A stretch of 56,704 nt of DNA. It comes from JAKFEW01 sp036675505. GTDB taxonomy: Bacteria; Cyanobacteriota; Sericytochromatia; S15B-MN24; JAQBPE01. Positions 1-7,256 of this stretch are shown piece after piece (the first letter of the stretch is position 1; every line of letters starts with the position of its first letter). Below the pieces are notes generated by a model, which was not told the origin of the DNA, did no database searches, and saw only the letters and a program-made list of their open reading frames with translations. The position numbers and the translations under genes are program-made. The DNA lies in assembly GCA_036675505.1 (NCBI GenBank), contig JAKFEW010000082.1, positions 1 through 56,704 on the forward strand, written 5' to 3'.

Positions 1-118
1 GGTCTGCCACGGGCATCACAACGATGTGATAGCCCGGAGCCCCGTGCCGCCTTGCCTGCGGGGTCACAGAGTCGGGAGTTATAGTTGTCGTCCGGTCGGG
101 CGTTATAATTGTCGCTCA
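1..118 (-). mobile_element. Terminal end of an insertion sequence, IS21-like
   Basis: Two near-identical 20-bp units lie in tandem at 71-90 and 95-114 with a 24-bp period (minus strand CGACAATTATAACGCCCGAC and CGACAACTATAACTCCCGAC). On the minus strand the block begins TGAGCGAC exactly where ComM homology stops. Multiple short terminal repeats next to a TG...CA tip are typical of IS21-family ends. No transposase gene is in the window, so the family is an inference, and an assembly join at a repeat is the alternative. The left limit lies outside the window. Confidence 0.5.
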
Positions 119-896
119 TCAGCAGGCCCGCGACCGAATACAGGCGCGTGAGCTCCATCGCCTCCGGGTACGACAACGGCGGCAAGATGCCCGGCAGGCG
201 GCGCGCGAGCATCGTCTTGCCGCTGCCGGGCGGCCCCACCAGGATCACGTTGTGCCCGCCCGCGGCCGCGATCTCGAGCGCCCGCTTGGCCTGCAGCTGC
301 CCGCGCACCTCGCTGAAGTCCGGCTGCTCGCCACAGGCTTCCGCGAGCAGCGCCGCGCCGTCCACGCGCACGGGCTCGTAGCCTTCGGGCGCGTTCAGGA
401 TCGAGGCCGCGTGCGCCAACGACTCGACGGCGAAGACGTCGAGCCCCTCGACCAGCGCGGCCTCGCCCGCGTTCGCGGTGGGCACCAGCGCCGCCGTGAG
501 CCCAGCACGGCGAGCGGCCAGGGCGATCGGCAGCACGCCGCGGACCGGGCGAACGATCCCGTCGAGGGCGAGCTCGCCGACGAGCAGGAACCGCTCCAGA
601 AATGGCACCGTGAGCTGCCCGCTGCCCACCAACATGCCGATCGCGATCGGCAGGTCGTAGAGGGGACCTTCCTTCCGCACGTCGGCGGGCGCCAGGTTGA
701 TCGTCGTGCGCTGGTTCCAGCTGTCGTAGCCGGAGTTGCGCAGGGCCGAGCGAACTCGCTCCCGCGCCTCCTGGATGGCCGCATCGGGCAGCCCGACGAT
801 GGCGTGATGGTATACGCCATTCGCGAGGTCCACCTCGACCTCGACCGGGTAAGCGTCGACGCCGAGCACGGCACCGCTGATGATTTTTGCGAGCAT
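119..896 (-). pseudogene. comM: ComM/YifB-type Mg-chelatase-like AAA+ ATPase, N-terminal part only
   Basis: ComM is a hexameric AAA+ helicase that promotes branch migration when single-stranded DNA is integrated during natural transformation. The visible product starts MLAKIISGAVLGVDAYPVEV behind AGGAGG, which fixes the ATG at 896. It carries the YifB N-terminal domain (VGLPDAAIQEARERVRSAL, PADVRKEG) and a Walker A (VGPPGSGKTMLA). Homology runs to ELTRLYSVAGLL and then stops. The expected RPFRxPHHT segment, Walker B and sensor residues are replaced by a low-complexity frame (MSDNYNARPDDNYNSRL) inside the IS-like end, still open at the window edge. This is therefore an interrupted gene or an assembly break, not a full ComM. 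Confidence 0.85.
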
Positions 897-1057
897 GGGT
901 TCCTCCTGGGAGCCCAGCATGCGACATGACGGCCCGCGAAAGATCGCATCCCACGCGGGTTAAGGGGCCCTGAATCGGCCAAGTGTGCGTGCTCGTTTAC
1001 TTTACGGCTGGCGGCGTACCGCGTACGATTGGAACCTTTGTTCTAAAGGAGGCCCCC

Positions 1058-1444
1058 ATGGGTTGGATGAATATCGGATACGCCGCCGAGCCGCAGACCG
1101 CGGACGGCATGCTCGCGGAGGCCATCAAGCGCGACGTCTGCGGGCGGCTCGAGCAGGGCCTGAACGACGACGCGGTGATCGCGGAGTACCTCGCCGAGAG
1201 CAGCTCGGGGCTCTCGGTGGTGATCGAGGTGCTCATCGATCGCGAGCTCGGGCCTGGCAGCCAGATGCTGCAGCTCGGCTTGCCTGACGACCAGCCTTTC
1301 GCGGCCGCGATCGGCGCGCCGGCCGTGGCCGCGATGCTCATGAGCATCCGGCGGAAGGTGGAGCGGGCCGGTGACCGCGAGCTGGGCGAGCTCGTCTTCG
1401 AGGTGGTGATGAACCCTGAGCGAATCGCGCTGCGCGGCGCGTGA
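1058..1444 (+). CDS. Hypothetical protein, 128 aa
   Basis: I do not recognise the family. The ATG at 1058 follows a strong AAAGGAGG, so the upstream in-frame codons are probably not translated. The product (MGWMNIGYAAEPQTADGML...) is predicted soluble, acidic, rich in helix formers, and has no signal peptide or cysteine motif. It is a single-gene unit divergent from comM and ends just before a strong intrinsic terminator. Confidence 0.75.
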   Translation: MGWMNIGYAAEPQTADGMLAEAIKRDVCGRLEQGLNDDAVIAEYLAESSSGLSVVIEVLIDRELGPGSQMLQLGLPDDQPFAAAIGAPAVAAMLMSIRRKVERAGDRELGELVFEVVMNPERIALRGA

Positions 1445-1475
1445 GCCCTCGGCGACGACAGTCGCAACCGATCCG

Positions 1476-1525
1476 GACGGCCAGCTCGCCGAAAGCGAGC
1501 TGGCCGTCTCGCCTTTGCGACTTTG
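1476..1525 (+). terminator. Rho-independent terminator after the 128-aa gene
   Basis: A perfect 14-bp stem (GACGGCCAGCTCGC, 1476-1489, with its complement at 1495-1508) closes a CGAAA loop. It is followed by a T-containing tail (tcgcctttgcgacttt). It sits 30 nt after the stop of the preceding gene. Confidence 0.7.
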
Positions 1526-1619
1526 GCAATCTTGACGGGACCTTTGACATGCAACCGCCATAGGCTCGACACGTCAGGCGCGGATAGAATCGAAACGCCA
1601 TAGAAATGGAGAACGGGCC

Positions 1620-3080
1620 TTGCTGTTTAATTCCATTCAGTTCCTGATTTTCTTTCCCATCGTCACCTTGCTTTACTTCCTGATGCCGCACCGCGCGCGC
1701 TGGGCCCTGCTGCTCGTCGCGAGCTGCGTGTTCTACATGGCGTTCGTGCCCGTCTACATCCTCATCTTGGCGTTCACAATCCTCATCGACTACGTGGCCG
1801 CCTTCTGGATCAATGGCGCGACCGGCCGACGACGGAAGGCGTACCTGATCGTCAGCATCGTCGCCAACCTCGGCGTCCTCGCGTTCTTCAAGTACTTCAA
1901 CTTCGTCAACGACAACCTCGCCGCGCTGGCCCGGGTGCTCGACTGGAACTACTCGGTGCCGGCGCTCGCGATCCTGCTGCCGATCGGCCTCTCGTTCCAC
2001 GTCTTCCAGAGCCTGAGCTACACCATCGAGGTGTACCGCGGGAACCAGGCGCCCGAGCGGCACCTGGGCATCTACGCCCTGTACGTGATGTTCTATCCCC
2101 AGCTCGTGGCGGGCCCGATCGAACGGCCGCAGAACCTGCTGCCGCAGTTCCGGCAAGAGCACGTTTTCGACGGCGAGCGGGTGGCGTCCGGGCTCCGGCT
2201 GATGCTTTGGGGCCTTTTCATGAAGATCTCGATCGCCGATCAGCTAGCCCCGATCGTCAACACAGTCTTCGAGCGGCCCGAGGCATACACGGGCCTGCCG
2301 CTGATCCTCGGCGCCGTCGGCTTCTCCTTCCAGATCTACTGCGACTTCGCCGGCTACTCGTTCATCGCGATCGGCGCGGCGCGCGTGATGGGCTTCGAGC
2401 TGATGCAGAACTTCAACCGCCCCTACCATTCGGCGAGCATCTCGGAGTTCTGGACCCGCTGGCACATCTCGCTGTCGACCTGGTTCAAGGACTACGTGTA
2501 CATCCCGCTCGGCGGCAACCGCGTCGCGACCTGGCGGTGGTGCCTCAACCTCTTCATCGTGTTCATGCTGAGCGGGTTGTGGCATGGCGCGAACTGGACG
2601 TTCATCATCTGGGGCGCGCTGCACGGCGCCTACCTGATCGCGTCGATCGTCACGCGCGACCTGCGCGCGGAGGCGAGCCGCCAGAGCGGGCTCGACGCGC
2701 TGCCGACCATCAAGCGGCTGTTCCAGGTGACAACCACGTTCACCCTCGTCACCTTCGCCTGGATCTTCTTCCGGGCCCCCACGCTCGCCGACGCCTGGTA
2801 CATCGCGACCCACCTCACGGCGGGCGTCGGCGCCCAGCTGGCGAGCGCGCAGGCGTTCATCGCCACGCTCGAATCGGTCGCGTCGGTCCACGACATCGTG
2901 TTCGCCGCGCTGTGCATCGTGATGCTGGAAACGGTGCAGGTCATGCAGCGGCCGAAGCTCGGCCCCTGGTTCACGCAAAGCGTCCCGGTGTGGGTGCGTT
3001 GGCCCGTGTACCAGGCCGCGATCCTGTTCATGCTGCTCTTCTATCCGCCGAGCCAGCAATTCATCTACTTCCAGTTCTGA
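1620..3080 (+). CDS. MBOAT-family membrane O-acyltransferase (AlgI/DltB-like)
   Basis: This polytopic membrane protein (486 aa) is likely to move acyl groups across the membrane for O-acetylation of an exported polysaccharide, as AlgI does for alginate. The family signature is clear: the MLFNSIQFLIFFPIV start, FFKYFNF, LPIGLSFHVFQSLSYTIEVYRG, YPQLVAGPIERP, and the two catalytic-region histidines in TRWHISLSTW and GLWHGANW (H322). About ten hydrophobic segments are visible and the length matches AlgI. The start is TTG; the nearby ATG at 1606 is out of frame and a weak GGAGAA precedes the TTG. The next gene, an SGNH-like protein 20 nt downstream, is the usual periplasmic partner. The specific polymer cannot be inferred. 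Confidence 0.93.
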   Translation: MLFNSIQFLIFFPIVTLLYFLMPHRARWALLLVASCVFYMAFVPVYILILAFTILIDYVAAFWINGATGRRRKAYLIVSIVANLGVLAFFKYFNFVNDNLAALARVLDWNYSVPALAILLPIGLSFHVFQSLSYTIEVYRGNQAPERHLGIYALYVMFYPQLVAGPIERPQNLLPQFRQEHVFDGERVASGLRLMLWGLFMKISIADQLAPIVNTVFERPEAYTGLPLILGAVGFSFQIYCDFAGYSFIAIGAARVMGFELMQNFNRPYHSASISEFWTRWHISLSTWFKDYVYIPLGGNRVATWRWCLNLFIVFMLSGLWHGANWTFIIWGALHGAYLIASIVTRDLRAEASRQSGLDALPTIKRLFQVTTTFTLVTFAWIFFRAPTLADAWYIATHLTAGVGAQLASAQAFIATLESVASVHDIVFAALCIVMLETVQVMQRPKLGPWFTQSVPVWVRWPVYQAAILFMLLFYPPSQQFIYFQF

Positions 3081-3101
3081 GCGAGCAAGCGAGGTGTGGC
3101 G

Positions 3102-4085
3102 ATGAAACGATTCGCGTTCAGGTCGGTGGCGTTCGGGGCCAGCTTCTTGCTCGTGGTCGCGGGCCTGGAGGCGACGACCGGCCTGTGGCTGACCGCGCCG
3201 ATCCAATCGAAGGTCCATGACTTGAAGTATCGGGACCTATTCGACCGCACGCAGCGGCACCCGAACATCGTGCTCGGCACCTCGCACGCGGTCTACGGCA
3301 TCGCGCCGGAAAAGCTCTCGGCCCCTGACTTCCCGGTCTACAACTTCGGCTATCGCAACGCCACGACGCTTTTCTACAGGAAGTGGTACGACGTCTTCAC
3401 GCGCTACCAGGGGACGCCGCGAACCGTGATCTATTGCGTCGACTGGTTCGCCTTCACCGACCACACCAATCGCACGCTGGAGAGCGACGCCCGGCATTTC
3501 CCGGCCGACCTCTTCCTGGATATGTTGCGCGACCGCCGGTACGTCCTGCACAAGCTGATCGCCTTCCGCTCCACGCTGTTCGCCGATCGCGGCTTCGTGA
3601 AGGGTGCGCTGATGGGCAACCCGATGGGGCGCCACGACCTTTCCCGCTTTGCGAACGGGTACGTGCCCTACGCGAACGACGCCGGCGCCCACCAGGCCAA
3701 GCCCTGGAAACCGGGGAAGCGGGTGGAGAGCCACCGCATCGACTTAGAGCGGACGCTCGACCGCTTCCGTCAGGACGGCGTCCGGGTGGTGCTGGTGCAG
3801 ATCCCGGAGCTCCTGCCGGTCTCAGGCCGCCACCCCGCCCAGAACGCAGAAATCGCGCAGATCGCGGCTGCACGCGGGCTGCCGTTCCTGAACTACAACG
3901 AGGAGCGCCGCTCCGCGCTCAACGACGATGCGTCGGCCTTCTACGACTGGGGCCACCTGAACGACGCCGGCTGCCAACGCTTCAGCGCCGTGCTGGCGCG
4001 CGATCTAAAGGCCTTGCCGGGCTTCGTCTCCACCTCGGCGGCGACGCGTCCCCAGAAGCCGAAGGGACGGGGCGGCCGGGTATAA
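3102..4085 (+). CDS. SGNH/AlgX-AlgJ-like protein, probable O-acetylation partner
   Basis: This protein (about 327 aa) has an N-terminal membrane anchor (FRSVAFGASFLLVVAGLEA). An SGNH-hydrolase-like fold is suggested by NIVLGTSHAVYGI (Ser in the GTSH block) near the N-terminus and DWGHLNDAGC near the C-terminus, which places the Asp/His pair. It follows the MBOAT gene directly, an arrangement seen in alginate and cell-wall O-acetylation loci, so it probably finishes acetyl transfer outside the membrane. A GTG at 3096 is possible, but the ATG at 3102 is better spaced from GAGG. The C-terminal tail is basic and proline-rich. Confidence 0.8.
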   Translation: MKRFAFRSVAFGASFLLVVAGLEATTGLWLTAPIQSKVHDLKYRDLFDRTQRHPNIVLGTSHAVYGIAPEKLSAPDFPVYNFGYRNATTLFYRKWYDVFTRYQGTPRTVIYCVDWFAFTDHTNRTLESDARHFPADLFLDMLRDRRYVLHKLIAFRSTLFADRGFVKGALMGNPMGRHDLSRFANGYVPYANDAGAHQAKPWKPGKRVESHRIDLERTLDRFRQDGVRVVLVQIPELLPVSGRHPAQNAEIAQIAAARGLPFLNYNEERRSALNDDASAFYDWGHLNDAGCQRFSAVLARDLKALPGFVSTSAATRPQKPKGRGGRV

Positions 4086-4092
4086 AGGCGGC

Positions 4093-4926
4093 ATGCGTCG
4101 CAGCTGGCTCGTCGCCTCCCTCGTGCTCGCCCTCGCGACGCCGGCCACCGCCGCGGCGGCGCGGAAGTGCGTCCTCTGCCCGCGGCCGATTCCCCAGTAC
4201 GGCACCTGGGGCAGCTACACGATCGACGGCGCCAAGTACCTCGTCCACGCCGACGACCCGGAGCCGACGCCGTGTCGCTACTGCGGCGGCGTCTTGTCGG
4301 CCTACGGCCCCTGGGGCAAGGCCGTCCGGTACGCCGATGGCCGCCAGGTCTGCCAGCGGTGCTGCGCGACGGCGGTCAACGACGTGAAATCCGCCCAGGC
4401 CGTGGCCGACAGCGTGCGGTCCACGATGACCGGCTGGGGCATGCGCTTCGCGTGGGGCCGGATCCCCGTGAAGCTCGTCGGCCAGAGCGAGCTCATGCGC
4501 ATCATCGCCAAGGATCACCCCGGCATGAAGCCGGACGGCGTCTGCCAGCCGGTGCTGACCAAGCGCTTCATGCGCGACAAGTGGGAGGTCTCGGCCCTCA
4601 CGATCTACATGCTCACCGGCCTGCCGCGCTTCGTGTTCGAGAAGACCGCGGCGCACGAGCTCACGCACGCCTGGATGGCGCTGGCCGGCTGCCCGCGCGA
4701 CCAGACGCCCGAGTTCCGCGAAGGCGCTTGCAACCTCGCCGCCTACTTCTACCTCCAGGCCCGCGCCACGCCTGCCGCGACGATGCTGAAGCGGCAGATG
4801 ATGAAGGACGAAGATCCCGTCTATGGCGAGGGCCTGCGCCGCCACATCCGCTACGCGACGGACCACCGCGTGCGCGGCATGCTCGCGATCCTCAAGACGA
4901 ATCGGGACTTCCCGCCCGGCTACTAA
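4093..4926 (+). CDS. Secreted DA1-like zinc metallopeptidase with LIM-like cysteine pairs
   Basis: The protein (277 aa) opens with a Sec signal peptide (LVASLVLALATPATAAAA). Three CxxC pairs follow (C26/C29, C61/C64, C87/C90), resembling a reduced LIM-type zinc domain. The C-terminal half carries GLPRFVFEKTAAHELTHAW: the gluzincin HExxH motif (H188, E189, H192) and a downstream glutamate in EGACNLAAYFYL (E210). This is the layout of plant DA1 peptidases (AHEL.HAW... EEGICQ). DA1 in plants cleaves ubiquitin-pathway proteins; the substrate here is unknown and probably extracytoplasmic. It starts 8 nt after the SGNH-like gene and overlaps the convergent PilZ gene by 4 nt. Confidence 0.8.
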   Translation: MRRSWLVASLVLALATPATAAAARKCVLCPRPIPQYGTWGSYTIDGAKYLVHADDPEPTPCRYCGGVLSAYGPWGKAVRYADGRQVCQRCCATAVNDVKSAQAVADSVRSTMTGWGMRFAWGRIPVKLVGQSELMRIIAKDHPGMKPDGVCQPVLTKRFMRDKWEVSALTIYMLTGLPRFVFEKTAAHELTHAWMALAGCPRDQTPEFREGACNLAAYFYLQARATPAATMLKRQMMKDEDPVYGEGLRRHIRYATDHRVRGMLAILKTNRDFPPGY

Positions 4927-5579
4927 ACCGTGATGTCCTGGCCGGTCTTGAGGTGCTCGCGGATCTCCGCGTTGATCACCCGCACGAGGTCGTCCTGCAC
5001 CCCGGGCGGGATGCCGTCGAAGCTGATGCCGAGCGCCATCGAGCCGTCGGGGCGCGGCTTGCGGTGGATCGCCCGGCCGACCACGTACGTGGCGCTCATG
5101 CCAGGCAACGACAGCAGGATCATCAGGTATTCCGCGCAGTCCGGGCGTTCCGGCACGGCGTAACAGCCACTCGCGCTGATGTTCTCGAGCTGCAAGCCGA
5201 ACGGCTCGCCCACCGGCTCGCCGAAGATGTTCGTGTCGAGCGCGTAGAAGGTTTCCTTGAAGTGGATGCGTACGAACCGCCGGCGCTGGACCTTCACGGC
5301 CTTCAAGGGGTCCGGCCGCTCGATGAACCAACACGGGCCGTAGAACGCCTTCGTCGCCACCGGCGCGCGGTAGAACCAGCTCTTGTGCCCGAAGCCGAGC
5401 GCGAGCTGCAGCGGTGGCTCGGCGTCGGCGTCGTCGTCGTAGATGATGCGCACGAGCAGATCGTCGGGCAGCATGTCGAGCACGCGCGCGTGCACGACTT
5501 TCTCGACGCCAGGCAGGTACAGCTCGACGTGCTGGTTGTATACGAAGTCGTAGGTGCTCAGGCCGGCCTCGATGGTCAT
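4923..5579 (-). CDS. PilZ-domain (YcgR-like) c-di-GMP receptor
   Basis: This 218-aa soluble protein has an N-terminal YcgR-like beta domain and a C-terminal PilZ domain. The c-di-GMP-binding signature is present: QRRRFVRI (the RxxxR arm) and ENISASGCY ([D/N]xSxxG). Such proteins tune flagellar motors, pili or exopolysaccharide synthesis in response to c-di-GMP, which would fit the neighbouring polysaccharide genes. The ATG at 5579 lies 7 nt from GGAGGC; the ATG at 5591 lacks a ribosome site. It ends tail-to-tail against the DA1-like gene. Confidence 0.88.
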   Translation of the reverse strand: MTIEAGLSTYDFVYNQHVELYLPGVEKVVHARVLDMLPDDLLVRIIYDDDADAEPPLQLALGFGHKSWFYRAPVATKAFYGPCWFIERPDPLKAVKVQRRRFVRIHFKETFYALDTNIFGEPVGEPFGLQLENISASGCYAVPERPDCAEYLMILLSLPGMSATYVVGRAIHRKPRPDGSMALGISFDGIPPGVQDDLVRVINAEIREHLKTGQDITV

Positions 5580-5678
5580 GTCCGCCTCCATCGCCCTTTT
5601 ACCCGGCGATCACGGCGAACGCTCGCACCTCGGGGGGTCACCTACCAGCAAGATGACGGACGGGGTTGAGGGATCGTG

Positions 5679-5812
5679 TTTTGAGATTTGAGTTTCGAGA
5701 TTTGGGTTGGTCAACGGTAAATTTGGAGCCACGCACCTTTGGCTGGGCAAGGTAGGGGAGGAACCCGCCGAGGAGGTTTTGAACGAACACCGACCCAACT
5801 CAAATCTCAAAA
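5679..5812. repeat. 134-bp element bounded by 16-bp perfect inverted repeats
   Basis: TTTTGAGATTTGAGTT at 5679-5694 is exactly inverted at 5797-5812. A degenerate third copy (CGAGATTTGGGTTGG) begins at 5696. The block is AT-richer than its surroundings and lies between the PilZ gene and the glycosyltransferase gene. It carries no convincing gene. A miniature inverted-repeat element or a long RNA hairpin are both possible. Confidence 0.6.
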
Positions 5813-5842
5813 CCAACACTTATTCGACCGTCGTTGATCTTG

Positions 5843-7189
5843 ATGGGAGGGACGGTACGCTTGGAAACCAAATCTGCCCTCGCCATCGACCTGGGCCTCG
5901 CCCTCCTCCTCGGCCTCGCCTTCGTGCTCTTGGCCGGGGGCTCGCTCGCGCAACCCGCCGTGCCGATCATGGACGAGGTCCACCACGCGGGCTCGGCGCT
6001 CGGCTGGCTCGCCGGCAAGCCCGCGGCCGAGGTCACGCACCCGCCGCTCGCCAAGCACCTGATGGCCCTCGGCGCCTGGATCGCGGGCGTGCCGCGCGAC
6101 GGGCTCGGGCCCGCGGCGCTCGCGGCCATGCGGGCGCCCGCCGTGGTGGCGGGCGCGATCGGCGTGATGGCGACCTACGGACTCGGGCGCGTGCTCGCGG
6201 GCCGGCGAGCCGTGGGCGTCTTCGCCGCGCTGCTGCTCATGGTCGATGGCGCGTGGCTCGTGCATGCGCGCAGCGCGATGACCAACACCTACGCCGCGGC
6301 GGCGATCGCCCTCGGCGCGCTGGGCCTCGTGCTCGCCCTGCGCCGGGCGCAGCCGGCCTGGCTGATCGCCGCCGGCCTTGGCCTGGGCCTCGCGATCGCC
6401 AGCCGCTGGAGCGCCCTGCCCGCGCTCGCGATCGCGCTGGCGGTGCAGCTGGCGGGCGGCGGCCGCGATCGCGCGGCCCTCACGTGGGCGGCGGGCGCGC
6501 TCGTCTTGCTGCCGCTCGCGATCTACGCGGCGAGCTTCGTGCCGCTCGGCCTCGGGCCCGCCGAGATCTGGGCGGCCCAGGGCGCGATGTGGGCGCACCA
6601 CGCGGCCTACCAGATGCCGCACCCCTTTCAGTCGCCGTGGTGGTCCTGGCCCCTGATGGCCCAGCCCACCTGGTACGACTTCCGCTATGACGCGGCGACC
6701 CACACGCTGCGCGGCGTCTGGGCGATCGGCAACGCCGCCGTGTGGTGGGCCGCCGTGCCCGCCCTCGCCTGGGTGGCGTGGCGCGCGGCGCGCGCGCGCG
6801 ATTGGCCGCTCGCGTCGGTGCCCGCGCTGGGGCTCGGGCTATGGCTCGTGTGGGCGGTCCAGCCGCGGGCCGTCACGTTCATGCACTACATGCTCGAGGC
6901 GATCCCGTTCGCCTGCGTGGCGATCGCCCTCGCGGCGATCGCCCTCTGGGATACCCGTAAGCCCGTGGCCAGGGCCGCGGTCGTGGCCTATGCGACCCTG
7001 GCCGTCGCCTGGCTGGCGTTCTTCCACCCGCTGCTCGTTGCGCGCCCGGTGACGCCCGAGGCTTACACCGCGCGCATGTGGTACATCGAGGGCTGGGAGT
7101 TCAACACGGTGGTCAACCGGTTCCGTCGGAACCATGGCCTAGAAGATCCAGTAAAATGGCGCAATTGGCGGGAATCCACGGGTCGGTGA
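5843..7189 (+). CDS. GT39-type (PMT/ArnT-like) membrane glycosyltransferase
   Basis: This 448-aa protein has about ten hydrophobic helices. The first periplasmic loop carries PIMDEVHHAGSALGWL, matching the catalytic acidic pair of dolichyl-phosphate-mannose:protein mannosyltransferases (FDExHF), followed by THPPLAKHLMALG, another hallmark of GT39. It should transfer a sugar from a polyprenyl-phosphate donor to protein or lipid on the outer face of the membrane. Start choice is open: ATG 5843, or TTG 5861, which has GGGAGGG at a better distance. It ends 67 nt before the kinase gene. Confidence 0.85.
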   Translation: MGGTVRLETKSALAIDLGLALLLGLAFVLLAGGSLAQPAVPIMDEVHHAGSALGWLAGKPAAEVTHPPLAKHLMALGAWIAGVPRDGLGPAALAAMRAPAVVAGAIGVMATYGLGRVLAGRRAVGVFAALLLMVDGAWLVHARSAMTNTYAAAAIALGALGLVLALRRAQPAWLIAAGLGLGLAIASRWSALPALAIALAVQLAGGGRDRAALTWAAGALVLLPLAIYAASFVPLGLGPAEIWAAQGAMWAHHAAYQMPHPFQSPWWSWPLMAQPTWYDFRYDAATHTLRGVWAIGNAAVWWAAVPALAWVAWRAARARDWPLASVPALGLGLWLVWAVQPRAVTFMHYMLEAIPFACVAIALAAIALWDTRKPVARAAVVAYATLAVAWLAFFHPLLVARPVTPEAYTARMWYIEGWEFNTVVNRFRRNHGLEDPVKWRNWRESTGR

Positions 7190-7256
7190 TCGGGTTCCCC
7201 GCAAGCGGGTATACCGATCCAGGCCGCCGCTCGCCTGCCACGCTCCGGAGTCGACC

